Shown here: positions 17,589 to 25,754 of the stretch, piece by piece
Position numbering within the stretch: position 1 is the first letter of the stretch
How the letters are laid out: the number at the start of each line of letters is the position of its first letter
NCBI GenBank assembly: GCA_003210055.1
Contig: QCNS01000002.1
Coordinates: 1 to 64,000 of the forward strand
Source: SAR116 cluster bacterium AG-426-I14
GTDB taxonomy: Bacteria; Pseudomonadota; Alphaproteobacteria; Puniceispirillales; Marisalimonadaceae
Direction: 5' to 3'
Length of the DNA: 64,000 bases
Made by a program: the position numbers and the translations under genes
The notes under the pieces: generated by a model
Database searches by the model: none
What the model was told of the DNA's origin: nothing
Seen by the model: the letters and a program-made list of their open reading frames with translations, nothing else

Positions 17589-18524
17589 ATGAAAGCAATA
17601 TCAACTGCATTAAATTTAACAAAAACTTACAAAATTGCGATAGATCGTCTAGAAAGTCTTCTTGGCAAAAGTTTTGAAACCGCAGTAGAAGCAATTCATA
17701 ATTCTAACAGTCATATAGTTGTATGCGGTATGGGAAAATCAGGTTTAGTTGGTAGAAAAATATCCTCTACATTTGCTTCAACTGGAACCCCTAGTTATTT
17801 TCTTCATCCGGGAGAGGCAATTCATGGTGATTTAGGAATTGTTCAACCAGAAAATATTGTTATTTTGATTTCATATTCTGGTGAAACAGACGAAATTTTG
17901 GCTTTACTGCCAGCATTAAAAAGAATGCAAGTTAAAATTATTGGAATGACTGGTGATCCAAATTCTAATCTTGCTCAGAACTCAGATATAGTTTTAGATA
18001 TTTCCGTTGATAAAGAAGCTTGTCCACTTAATCTTGCTCCTACAACCTCAACTTTAACTACTCTTGTTTTAGGAGATGCTCTTGCTGTGACTTTGATGAG
18101 TCTTAAAAACTTTAAGCAGGAAGATTTTGCACTAACGCATCCGGGAGGAGCGCTGGGTAGAAGATTACTTTTAAAAGTAAAAGATGAAATGATAAAAGAT
18201 AACCTCCCTTTTGTTTACAGTTATAGTAATATGCAAGATGTAATTGTTAAAATGACAGAAGCAAGACTTGGGATAGCATTAGTTGGAAGTAGAAATAACT
18301 TAGAAGGAATTATTACTGATGGTGATTTGAGAAGAGCATTAGTAAAGAATGATGATATAAATAAAATAAAGGCTGAGGATATTATGAACTTATCTCCTTT
18401 AATTGCAAATGAATCTGATAATTTAGAAGCAGCACATGAACGAATGAGAGAAGCTAGAGTTCAATGCCTGGTCGTTAAAAATAGTTCTAATTTTATAGTT
18501 GGAGTTATCCAAATTTTTAAATAA
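17589..18524 (+). CDS. kdsD: Arabinose-5-phosphate isomerase KdsD (SIS + CBS domains)
   Basis: 311-residue sugar isomerase of the KpsF/GutQ/KdsD family, making the precursor of the LPS core sugar KDO. The SIS domain has VVCGMGKSGLVGRKISSTFAS (two blocks), STGTPSYFLHPGEAIHGDLG and SYSGETDEI; the THPGGALGRRLL motif precedes two CBS domains at about 205-311. The C-terminus ends GVIQIFK, several residues before the usual HDLLRAG-type tail, so the last CBS strand/helix is slightly shortened; no frameshift that would restore the tail is visible. Called KdsD because lptD in the same window implies LPS; a capsule paralogue is the alternative. Confidence 0.9.
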   Translation: MKAISTALNLTKTYKIAIDRLESLLGKSFETAVEAIHNSNSHIVVCGMGKSGLVGRKISSTFASTGTPSYFLHPGEAIHGDLGIVQPENIVILISYSGETDEILALLPALKRMQVKIIGMTGDPNSNLAQNSDIVLDISVDKEACPLNLAPTTSTLTTLVLGDALAVTLMSLKNFKQEDFALTHPGGALGRRLLLKVKDEMIKDNLPFVYSYSNMQDVIVKMTEARLGIALVGSRNNLEGIITDGDLRRALVKNDDINKIKAEDIMNLSPLIANESDNLEAAHERMREARVQCLVVKNSSNFIVGVIQIFK

Positions 18525-18528
18525 TTTT

Positions 18529-19557
18529 ATGAATATCTCAGAATTTGATTATTTTCTTCCCTCTAAATTAATTGCTCAAAAACCATGTTTCCCTCGTGAT
18601 GAGTCAAAAATGTTGTGTGTTAAAGGACAAAAATTTCATGATACAACCTTTAAAAATATATCAAATTTTTTTAATGAAGGCGATGTAATCGTTATTAATA
18701 ATACAAAAGTTATTAAAGCTAATTTAGAGGGATTAAATGGTAGTAAGAAAATAAACTTTACATTACACATGAAAAAAAATTCAAATAACTGGTTTGCTTT
18801 TGCAAAACCTGCAAAAAAATGTAAAGAAAATGACCTTATAATTTTCAATAATAATTTGACAGCAAAAATTATTAGAAAAGCCTTAAACGGTGAAGTTTTA
18901 TTAGAATTTAATATTTCTGGAAAAAAATTAATGGATAATATTTCAAAAACAGGTTCTTTACCTTTGCCTCCCTATATCAAAAGCAAGACTTCAGATGATG
19001 ATAGTAATTATCAAACTTTTTTTGCTAAAAAAGAGGGTGCTGTTGCTTCACCAACAGCATCATTGCATTTTACAAGAGATGTATTAAATAGTCTTAAAAA
19101 AAAGGGTATCATTGTAACACCTATAACATTGCATGTTGGAGCTGGTACGTTTTTACCTGTAAAATCTGATAAAATTAAAGATCATAAAATGCATTATGAA
19201 TGGTGTGAGGTTAATGAAACTACTTGTGAAATAGTTAATAACGCAAAAAGAAATAATAAAAAAATAATAGCTGTAGGAACAACAGTACTTAGAACACTTG
19301 AGAGTATTACATTAAATAATGATACACTTATCCCATGGAAAGGAAGTACAAATTTATTTATTCAACCCGGCTTTAAATTTAAAATTACTGACTTTTTATT
19401 AACAAACTTTCATTTACCTAGGTCAACTTTAATGATTTTAATTTGTGCTTTTTATGGCTATAAAAATGCATTCAATCTTTATCAACATGCCATAAACAAT
19501 AATTATAGATTTTACTCTTATGGTGATTGTTGTTTGCTTCCAAAAAATTGTGATTGA
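18529..19557 (+). CDS. queA: tRNA preQ1(34) S-adenosylmethionine ribosyltransferase-isomerase
   Basis: QueA transfers and isomerises the ribosyl moiety of SAM onto preQ1 in tRNA, giving epoxyqueuosine. 342 residues. Start taken at ATG 18529 (MNISEFDYFLPSKLIAQKP), the normal family N-terminus; a longer frame from 18499 would run inside kdsD. Other signatures: INNTKVIKANLEG, LPLPPYIK, GAVASPTASLHFT, LHVGAGTFLPV and NFHLPRSTLMILICAF. First gene of the queA-tgt-queG group. Confidence 0.95.
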   Translation: MNISEFDYFLPSKLIAQKPCFPRDESKMLCVKGQKFHDTTFKNISNFFNEGDVIVINNTKVIKANLEGLNGSKKINFTLHMKKNSNNWFAFAKPAKKCKENDLIIFNNNLTAKIIRKALNGEVLLEFNISGKKLMDNISKTGSLPLPPYIKSKTSDDDSNYQTFFAKKEGAVASPTASLHFTRDVLNSLKKKGIIVTPITLHVGAGTFLPVKSDKIKDHKMHYEWCEVNETTCEIVNNAKRNNKKIIAVGTTVLRTLESITLNNDTLIPWKGSTNLFIQPGFKFKITDFLLTNFHLPRSTLMILICAFYGYKNAFNLYQHAINNNYRFYSYGDCCLLPKNCD

Positions 19558-20688
19558 ATGATGAAAAAATTTCAGTTTTCTCTTTTAAATTCAGACAAAA
19601 ATGCTAGAGCAGGTGAAATAATTACCGCTCATGGGAACATTGAAACCCCAATATTTATGCCAGTAGGAACCTTGGCTACTGTAAAGGCAATGCATTTGAG
19701 AGATGTTTTAGAAATTGGAGCTCAAATAATTTTGGCTAACACTTATCACTTAATGTTGAGACCAGGAGAAAATATAATAAAAAAATTTGGTGGAGTAAGA
19801 AGGTTTATGTCGTGGCAAAAACCTCTTTTAACTGACTCTGGAGGATTTCAAATTATGAGTTTATCAAAACTGACAAAATTATCCGACACTGGAGTTGAAT
19901 TCAAATCACATATTGATGGTACAAAATATTTTTTAACACCAGAAAAAAGTACAGAGATCCAAAAAATACTTGATGCTACAATTTCTATGCAATTAGATGA
20001 GTGTGTATCTTATCCAATTGAAAAACGCAAGGCTTTTAAATCAATGGAACTCTCATTAAATTGGGCAAAAAGGTCTAGGGATGCTTTTTCATTTAGAGAC
20101 GGTTATGGTCAATTTGGGATTGTACAAGGTTCAGTTTTTTCAGAATTCAGAGAAATTTCAGCTTTAGAATTAAAAAATATCGACTTTGATGGTTTTGCTA
20201 TAGGGGGTCTTGCTGTTGGGGAGCCTCAGAGTATAATGTTTGAAACTATTATAAATACTGTGAAACATTTACCCTTTGATAAACCAAGATATTTAATGGG
20301 TGTTGGCAAACCAGATGATATTTTAGGAGCAATAAAAAGGGGCGTAGATATGTTTGATTGTGTTTTACCAACTAGATCTGGCAGAAATGGTCAAGCATTC
20401 ACAAGTTTTGGTCCTATAAATATAAAAAATTCGAGGTTTATTCAAGATGAAAAACCGATTGATTTAAATTGCCTTTGTCATACTTGTAAAACTTTTTCTA
20501 GAGCTTATTTAAATCATCTTTTTAAATGTAAAGAAATTTTAGGAGCATCATTGTTAACACAACATAATTTACATTTTTATCTAAATCTAGTTAAGAAAGC
20601 TAGAAATTCGATAATTGAAAATAATTTTGAACAATTTGAACGAGAATTTTTGACTCAGTATTATTCAGGTAAAGAAATTTATGACTAA
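19558..20688 (+). CDS. tgt: tRNA-guanine transglycosylase
   Basis: 376-residue enzyme exchanging guanine-34 for preQ1 in GUN-anticodon tRNAs. TIM-barrel signatures: LANTYHLMLRPGE, LLTDSGGFQIMSL (catalytic Asp), FAIGGLAVGEPQ, DMFDCVLPTRSGRNGQAF with the second Asp, and the zinc motif CLCHTCK with a later His in LNHLFK. The ATG follows the queA stop with no gap; a second ATG is the next codon. Confidence 0.97.
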   Translation: MMKKFQFSLLNSDKNARAGEIITAHGNIETPIFMPVGTLATVKAMHLRDVLEIGAQIILANTYHLMLRPGENIIKKFGGVRRFMSWQKPLLTDSGGFQIMSLSKLTKLSDTGVEFKSHIDGTKYFLTPEKSTEIQKILDATISMQLDECVSYPIEKRKAFKSMELSLNWAKRSRDAFSFRDGYGQFGIVQGSVFSEFREISALELKNIDFDGFAIGGLAVGEPQSIMFETIINTVKHLPFDKPRYLMGVGKPDDILGAIKRGVDMFDCVLPTRSGRNGQAFTSFGPINIKNSRFIQDEKPIDLNCLCHTCKTFSRAYLNHLFKCKEILGASLLTQHNLHFYLNLVKKARNSIIENNFEQFEREFLTQYYSGKEIYD

Positions 20689-21748
20689 AAACATATCTTT
20701 AAGTGATTTGAGTAAACAAATAAAAAAATTATCATATAAGTTTTCTTTTGACGTTTGCAAAATAACAACGCCAGATATCAGTAAAGTTTCACAAGAAAAT
20801 CTTCGTAAGTATGTGTTAAATGGATTTCACGGAGAAATGTCTTGGATTAAGGAAACTTTTGAAAGACGAAAATCTCCAAAATATTTATGGTCTGAAGCAA
20901 AAAGTGCAATTGTTTTAGGTTTAAATTATGGACCAGAGTCAAACCCTATAGAAAAACAGAATAAATTAAATTCAGGTAATATTTCAGTTTATGCTTTAGG
21001 TGATGACTATCATAAAGTAGTTAAAGGAAAATTAAAGCAGTTTTCTAGTAAATTAATTACACTCTTTAGAGAAAAACAAAATATCAAAATCAAGGTATTT
21101 GTTGATACTGCGCCAATAATGGAAAAACCTCTTGCGCATTTATCTGGTATAGGTTGGCAAGGTAAACATACAAACTTAGTATCTAAAGAATTTGGTTCTT
21201 GGCTTTTTTTGGGAGTGATTTTAATAAATAAAACTTTAGTATATGATGAATCATCAATTGACAATTGTGGTAATTGTAAAATGTGTATTGAGGCATGCCC
21301 TACAAAAGCAATTATTAAACCTTATCAGTTAGATGCTAGAAAATGTATCTCCTACCTTACAATAGAGTTTAAAGGCAAAATACCTTTAACTTTTAGAAAA
21401 AAAATTGGAAACAGAATTTATGGTTGCGATGATTGTCTTGCAGTATGCCCATGGAACAAATTTGCACAAGTCTCAAGTCAGATTAGGTTAAAAGAAAAAA
21501 ACTATAACCTAGATCTTGCAAACCTATTACAATTAGATGAAAAAAATTTTAGAGAAACTTTTTCAAGATCTCCAATTAAAAGAATAGGTAGAGATAGATT
21601 CATTAGAAACTGTTGTATAGCTGCGGGTAATAGTAAAAACAAAAACCTTTTAAATAATCTTAATAGACTAATAGCAGACAAAACGAATGTTGGAATTATT
21701 AGAGAGGCTGCAGAGTGGGCAATAAAAGAACTTAATAATTGCCCTTAA
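20681..21748 (+). CDS. queG: Epoxyqueuosine reductase QueG
   Basis: 355-residue cobalamin- and Fe-S-dependent enzyme for the last queuosine step. Two [4Fe-4S] ligand sets are visible: CGNCKMCIEACPTKAI and CDDCLAVCPWNKFA. The N-terminal domain carries GEMSWIKETFERRKSP and YGPE segments, and a central VDTAPIMEKPLAHLSGIGWQGKHT in two blocks. It overlaps tgt by 8 bases. Because QueG needs B12 and this genome fragment has a B12 uptake unit but no B12 synthesis genes, imported cobalamin may serve it. Confidence 0.95.
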   Translation: MTKNISLSDLSKQIKKLSYKFSFDVCKITTPDISKVSQENLRKYVLNGFHGEMSWIKETFERRKSPKYLWSEAKSAIVLGLNYGPESNPIEKQNKLNSGNISVYALGDDYHKVVKGKLKQFSSKLITLFREKQNIKIKVFVDTAPIMEKPLAHLSGIGWQGKHTNLVSKEFGSWLFLGVILINKTLVYDESSIDNCGNCKMCIEACPTKAIIKPYQLDARKCISYLTIEFKGKIPLTFRKKIGNRIYGCDDCLAVCPWNKFAQVSSQIRLKEKNYNLDLANLLQLDEKNFRETFSRSPIKRIGRDRFIRNCCIAAGNSKNKNLLNNLNRLIADKTNVGIIREAAEWAIKELNNCP

Positions 21749-21756
21749 GAAAGGGC
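21741..21756. terminator. Hairpin spanning the stops of queG and glnK
   Basis: GCCCTT-AAGA-AAGGGC is a perfect six-pair stem with a four-base loop. Both convergent stop codons (queG TAA at 21746-21748, glnK TAA read on the minus strand at 21745-21747) fall inside it. The T-run is weak on both sides, so termination efficiency is uncertain. Confidence 0.45.
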
Positions 21757-22086
21757 TTCATTGCCTGTCTCTCCTGTACGAATTCTTGTAGCACTTTTTA
21801 TATCAAACACAAAAACTTTTCCATCTCCTATTTGACCTGTATTTGCACTTTCACATAATGCCTCTAAAACCTTTTCTTCTAATTCGTCAGGAACAGCAAG
21901 TTCAATTTTAAGTTTTGGTACAAAAGAAACACTATACTCTGTTCCTCTGTAAATTTCTGTTTGTCCACGTTGTCTTCCGAAACCTCTGACTTCGGACGCT
22001 GTTAAACCTTCAACACCTATTTCTGTAAGAGCTTTTCTGACGTCATCCAATTTAAAAGGTTTAATTATCGCTACAAAGTATTTCAT
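21745..22086 (-). CDS. PII nitrogen regulatory protein (GlnK-like paralogue)
   Basis: 113-residue PII signal protein. [20 protein letters not shown] start, T-loop with uridylylation Tyr51 in IYRGTEYSVSF, and C-loop TGQIGDGKVFVF followed by IRTGETG are complete. It is a second PII besides the glnB next to glnA. The name glnK is not assigned firmly because no amtB ammonium transporter is adjacent. Its 3' end overlaps queG by four bases in convergent orientation. Confidence 0.93.
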   Translation of the reverse strand: MKYFVAIIKPFKLDDVRKALTEIGVEGLTASEVRGFGRQRGQTEIYRGTEYSVSFVPKLKIELAVPDELEEKVLEALCESANTGQIGDGKVFVFDIKSATRIRTGETGNEALS

Positions 22087-22161
22087 AATTATAGTTTATT
22101 TTAATTAATTATAATGACAATATTTATTTTTACTTAAATTTTTAATTATATAAGGAATTTT

Positions 22162-22890
22162 ATGAATAAAAATATTTTTAAAACTTTATTACCTAAAGGT
22201 ATTTTAAGGGCAGGGATAAATATGAGTAATTTTTTACTAGTAACTGGTAAAAGCATTGATGGTTCTCCTGACGGAGTTTCTCCGGACTTAGTAAAACAAA
22301 TTGCTTCGGAGTTAAAAGTTAATTATGAATTAATTCCTTTTGATAGACCTGGCGAGTTAGCAGATGCAGTTAACGATGATATTTGGGATATTGGAAACAT
22401 AGCATATGAGCCTGAAAGAGCTAATACTATTAGTTTCACTAATCCATATGTTTTGATTGACGCAAATTTTTTAATTAAAAAAGATTCTGGTCTTAAAACA
22501 AATAAAGATATTGATAAAGAGGGTATAAGTATAGCTGTCGCTGAGAGAAGTGCCTACGATCTTTGGTTAACAGATAATTTAATAAATGCTAAAATTAAAA
22601 GAGTTTCATCAATCCAAGAATCCCATGATGTATTTAATAACAACAAAGTTGATGTATTAGCGGGATTAAAACCTAAATTATTAGATGAAGTTTCATCAAA
22701 CAATAGCTGTATGATTATCGAAGAGCCATTCACATTTGTTAAACAATCTGTTGGATTTAAAAAGGGAGAGAGTGAAGTAATAGATTTTTTAAATAATTTA
22801 ATTTTAAAATATTTAAAAAGTGGAATTATAAATAATTTTTTAAAAAAACATAATGTTCAAAACAAATTAAGTTTGCCAAAAATAGATTGA
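22162..22890 (+). CDS. Family 3 solute-binding-like protein lacking a signal peptide
   Basis: 242-residue protein with the amino-acid-binding-protein fold (SBP family 3): LRAGINMSNFLL at the start of lobe 1, DGSPDGVSPDLVKQIASEL, WDIGNIAYEPERANTISFTNPYV in two blocks, and ISIAVAERSAYDLWL opening lobe 2. The N-terminus MNKNIFKTLLPKGILRAGI has no hydrophobic core, so export by Sec is not supported; an AAGGAA ribosome-binding site precedes ATG 22162. No ABC permease or ATPase is adjacent; the next gene is an EamA permease 7 bases on. A cytoplasmic ligand sensor is one possibility. Substrate unknown. Confidence 0.8.
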   Translation: MNKNIFKTLLPKGILRAGINMSNFLLVTGKSIDGSPDGVSPDLVKQIASELKVNYELIPFDRPGELADAVNDDIWDIGNIAYEPERANTISFTNPYVLIDANFLIKKDSGLKTNKDIDKEGISIAVAERSAYDLWLTDNLINAKIKRVSSIQESHDVFNNNKVDVLAGLKPKLLDEVSSNNSCMIIEEPFTFVKQSVGFKKGESEVIDFLNNLILKYLKSGIINNFLKKHNVQNKLSLPKID

Positions 22891-22897
22891 AATTAAT

Positions 22898-23767
22898 ATG
22901 AAAAATAACTTACCTCATTTTCTTCTATTTTTGACAATTGTTGTATGGGGTTCTTCGTTTCCAGTAATGTCATTTCTATTAAATGTTATAGAACCTATGC
23001 CATTAGCTCTGGGGCGCTTTTTAATACCAGGAATTTTATCTTTTTTTTTTATAATTTTTTCTAAAAAAATAATTGCTTATAACGATATTTTTAGATTTAT
23101 ATTAGCAGGTTTGATAGGAATTTTTGCTTATAATTTTTTTTTGAATTCAGGCCAGCAAAGTGTTAGTGCAGGAGCAAGTAGTTTTATAGTAAACTGTAAT
23201 CCTTTATTTGCGTCATTAATAGGATTTTACATTTTAAAACAAAAAGTAAGATTTTATTTTTGGGTTGGTATCATTGGTTGTATTGTTGGCGTATTAATTA
23301 TATCTCTGGAGGCTCATCAAGACTTTAGTTTTAATCAAGGTGTAATATATATATTAATAGCAGCTATTCTTACATCTAGTTATTTTCACATAATCAAACC
23401 ATTAGTCAACAAATATGGAGCTTTAACTACATTTTGTTTTACATTATTATTTGGAACAATTCCTATGTTATTTTGGTTAAATAAATTCTACTCTTTTGTA
23501 ATTTCGGCTTCTTCAGAGATTTTATTTGCAATGATTTGGCTATCAAGTATTTGTACTCTTTTAGGTTATTATTCTTGGACTTATTCAGTAGGACATTTTG
23601 GTGCAAATAAAGCTTCTTTTTTTCTATTTTTAATTCCTGTTTTTTCAATAGTCATTGATTTTATTGTTTTTTATAAATTACCAAATTTTTTTACTATAAT
23701 AGGAGGTTTAATTATTTTATCATCAGTATTAACTATTATGATTCTAAATCATAGAGATAATAACTAG
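22898..23767 (+). CDS. EamA/DMT-family transporter
   Basis: 289-residue inner-membrane permease with about ten hydrophobic segments arranged as two EamA repeats. Visible signatures: TIVVWGSSFPVMSFLL in the first helix, GRFLIPGILSFFFI, NSGQQSVSAGASSFIVNCNPLF and the second-repeat LGYYSWTYSVGHFGANKAS. Substrate cannot be predicted; amino acids and other metabolites are usual for the family, often as exporters. It follows the solute-binding-like gene by seven bases and probably shares its transcript. Confidence 0.88.
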   Translation: MKNNLPHFLLFLTIVVWGSSFPVMSFLLNVIEPMPLALGRFLIPGILSFFFIIFSKKIIAYNDIFRFILAGLIGIFAYNFFLNSGQQSVSAGASSFIVNCNPLFASLIGFYILKQKVRFYFWVGIIGCIVGVLIISLEAHQDFSFNQGVIYILIAAILTSSYFHIIKPLVNKYGALTTFCFTLLFGTIPMLFWLNKFYSFVISASSEILFAMIWLSSICTLLGYYSWTYSVGHFGANKASFFLFLIPVFSIVIDFIVFYKLPNFFTIIGGLIILSSVLTIMILNHRDNN

Positions 23768-23826
23768 GTAACAAACTTTTAATAAATATTATTCCTTTTA
23801 TTTTTAACGTAATATTTAAGATGATC

Positions 23827-23900
23827 TGGAGCGGGTAGCGAGAATCGAACTCGCGTCATCAGCTTGGAAGGCTGAGGTCTTACCACTACACAATACCCGC
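23827..23900 (-). tRNA. tRNA-Gly(TCC)
   Basis: Read on the minus strand: acceptor GCGGGTA / TACCCGC, D-arm TGTGTAGTGGTAAGAC, anticodon stem-loop CAGCC-TTCCAAG-CTG with anticodon TCC, T-arm GAGTTCGATTCTC, discriminator T and encoded CCA at 23827-23829. Confidence 0.96.
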
Positions 23901-23950
23901 TTAATCGTCAATATACAAAAATTTTTGAAAAAGTAAATAACAGTTAAATT

Positions 23951-24985
23951 TTATTTTAAATGAACCCATCCGAATAAATTTTGATTTATAATATTTTTAA
24001 AAAATTTAATAGACTCATCGCTATCGTTAAAACACTCTACATAATTTAGTGTTTCTCCTCCATTTTCAAGAAAAGTTTCTTTTGCTTCATTTTTAATTTC
24101 ATCCAGAGTTTCAAGACAGTCTGTAACAAAACCTGGAGAGACAATAGTAATTTTTTTAACGCCCTTTTTTGCTAAAGCAACAATAGTTTCGTCTGTATAA
24201 GGTTTTAGCCACGGCTCTGGACCAAACCTAGACTGAAAAGAAACATAAAAGCTTTTTTTATTCCATCTTAAATTTTCTTGAATTAATCTACCTGTTTTCT
24301 GACAATGACAATGATAAGGATCACCAAGCAAAAGATATCTTTTTGGAACACCATGAAAAGATATGATTAAAACTTCAGGTTCACCATTTTTTTTAAAAGA
24401 TTTTCTAATGGAATTAGAAATAATATTTATATAGTTTTTATCATCATACCATGGGGCTATTGTCCTAATTGCTGGTTGCCATCTTTTATTTAATAACCAT
24501 TTGAAAGCTTCATCTTGAACTGTTGCTGTAGTACTTGCTGCGTATTGAGGGTAAAGTGGTAATAACAAAATTTTAGTACATCCATTATCAAATAATTTAT
24601 TTAGTTGTAATTTTATTGATGGATTACCATACCTCATGGCGTATTCTATTTTTATTTGATTATATTTTCTAAATTCTGATTTTAATTTTTTCGTCTGATT
24701 TTCAGTTATATATCTTAATGGAGAACCTTTGGTTTTGTCCCAAATTCTATCATACGCTTTTCCAGACTTAGAAGGACGAAAAGTTAGAATAGGACCATTA
24801 AGAATCACCCACCAAAGTGGTTTAAAAACATCAACAACCCTTCGATCGCTTAAAAATTCTTTTAAATACCTTCTCATTGAAAAGTAATCAGTAGCTTCAG
24901 GAGTACCCAAATTCACCAAAAGAATTCCGATTTTATTAAATTCTATCTTTATATGATCTGATGGTTTATCTGTTGGTTTATTCAT
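23951..24985 (-). CDS. hemH: Ferrochelatase
   Basis: 344-residue enzyme inserting Fe2+ into protoporphyrin IX. Starts with IGILLVNLGTPEATDYFSMRRYL after a 17-residue lead; later motifs are LPLYPQYAASTTAT, IISFHGVPKRYL with the catalytic His, YHCHCQKTGRLI, VSFQSRFGPEPWLKPYTDE and VSPGFVTDCLETLDEI. Active-site Glu and His are in place. It stands alone between tRNA-Gly and the divergent dksA. Confidence 0.96.
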   Translation of the reverse strand: MNKPTDKPSDHIKIEFNKIGILLVNLGTPEATDYFSMRRYLKEFLSDRRVVDVFKPLWWVILNGPILTFRPSKSGKAYDRIWDKTKGSPLRYITENQTKKLKSEFRKYNQIKIEYAMRYGNPSIKLQLNKLFDNGCTKILLLPLYPQYAASTTATVQDEAFKWLLNKRWQPAIRTIAPWYDDKNYINIISNSIRKSFKKNGEPEVLIISFHGVPKRYLLLGDPYHCHCQKTGRLIQENLRWNKKSFYVSFQSRFGPEPWLKPYTDETIVALAKKGVKKITIVSPGFVTDCLETLDEIKNEAKETFLENGGETLNYVECFNDSDESIKFFKNIINQNLFGWVHLK

Positions 24986-25109
24986 ATTTTAAAATATCAT
25001 GATTAAATATAATTAATAAGTAAAGTATAGAAATATTATTTTATTTTATATTTTATTTGATTAATAAAAATACAAAAACAAAAAAAATAATTAAATTTGA
25101 AAAACTTAC

Positions 25110-25137
25110 TTGAACTTTTTAAAAGTTTGCATATAAA
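25110..25137 (+). promoter_or_regulatory. Probable sigma70 promoter of dksA
   Basis: TTGAAC at 25110-25115, a 16-base spacer and TATAAA at 25132-25137. The spacer overlaps a short inverted repeat AACTTTT-T-AAAAGTT (25113-25127). The predicted start is near 25145, leaving a 25-base leader with AGGG before the ATG at 25170. The rest of the 184-base hemH-dksA spacer is featureless A/T. Confidence 0.5.
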
Positions 25138-25169
25138 ACACCTTACAAGATTATATAGGGTATTAAATT

Positions 25170-25649
25170 ATGAATTCCACAAGTAATAAAAAACTAAATA
25201 GTGATGAAAAAAATAAAACTGGTGTATTGGGCTCTAGATTAGTTATACCAGATGATTATTTGCCAAATGAAACTGAAACTTTTATGAATGAATATCAAAT
25301 CGAATTTTTCAGAAAAAAACTACTTAATTGGAAATTAGAATTACTTGAAGAGGCAACAGATACAAAAGATGACCTCTCTGAAGAAGGATTACAAAGACCT
25401 GATATGGCTGATAGAGCTCAAGTTGAGAGTGACGCATCTATCAAATTACGTACAAGAGACAGAGAAAGAAAACTTATTAACAAAATTGATTCAGCACTAA
25501 GGAGAATTGATTTAGGAACTTATGGATATTGTGAAGAAACTGGTGACCCAATTGGTATTAAAAGGTTAATGGCGAGACCTATAGCATCATTATGCTTAGA
25601 TGCTCAAGAAAGACACGAAAAAATGGAACGTGTACACAAAGACGATTAA
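25170..25649 (+). CDS. dksA: RNA polymerase-binding transcription factor DksA
   Basis: 159-residue DksA/TraR protein that works with ppGpp on RNA polymerase. The coiled-coil region (FFRKKLLNWKLELLEEATDT ... DDLSEEG ... DMADRAQVESDAS) carries the conserved acidic tip. The zinc-finger region reads YGYCEETGDPIGIKRLMARP then SLCLDAQERHE: only one Cys remains in each CxxC half, so a classical four-Cys zinc site is not possible. That substitution is common in alphaproteobacterial DksA and in redox- or zinc-independent variants. It precedes recA. Confidence 0.92.
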   Translation: MNSTSNKKLNSDEKNKTGVLGSRLVIPDDYLPNETETFMNEYQIEFFRKKLLNWKLELLEEATDTKDDLSEEGLQRPDMADRAQVESDASIKLRTRDRERKLINKIDSALRRIDLGTYGYCEETGDPIGIKRLMARPIASLCLDAQERHEKMERVHKDD

Positions 25650-25658
25650 TTTAATTAA

Positions 25659-25673
25659 GAACAAAATAAGAAC
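25659..25673 (+). promoter_or_regulatory. LexA-type SOS box upstream of recA
   Basis: GAAC-N7-GAAC (25659-25662 and 25670-25673). This direct repeat is the established LexA operator form of Alphaproteobacteria, unlike the palindromic CTG-N10-CAG of enterobacteria. It sits five bases upstream of the recA -35 element; a further GAAC lies at 25688-25691 in the promoter spacer. lexA itself is not in the window. Confidence 0.75.
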
Positions 25674-25678
25674 ATATA

Positions 25679-25707
25679 TTGACATAAGAACAAAACATGA
25701 ATATACT
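25679..25707 (+). promoter_or_regulatory. recA promoter
   Basis: TTGACA at 25679-25684, a 17-base spacer and TATACT at 25702-25707: a near-consensus housekeeping promoter, with a start expected near 25714. The leader then carries AGGAG at 25740-25744 before ATG 25755. A minimal frame ATG-TTA-TTA-TGA at 25747-25758 lies between, overlapping the recA start. Confidence 0.72.
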
Positions 25708-25754
25708 ATTTTTAATTAGAAATTTAGTATATGTAGGTTAGGAGTTATGTTATT

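Noticed and set aside
18499-18528. N-terminal extension of queA inside kdsD
   Set aside because: ATG 18529 gives the family-typical N-terminus; the extension would overlap kdsD and is not family-like.
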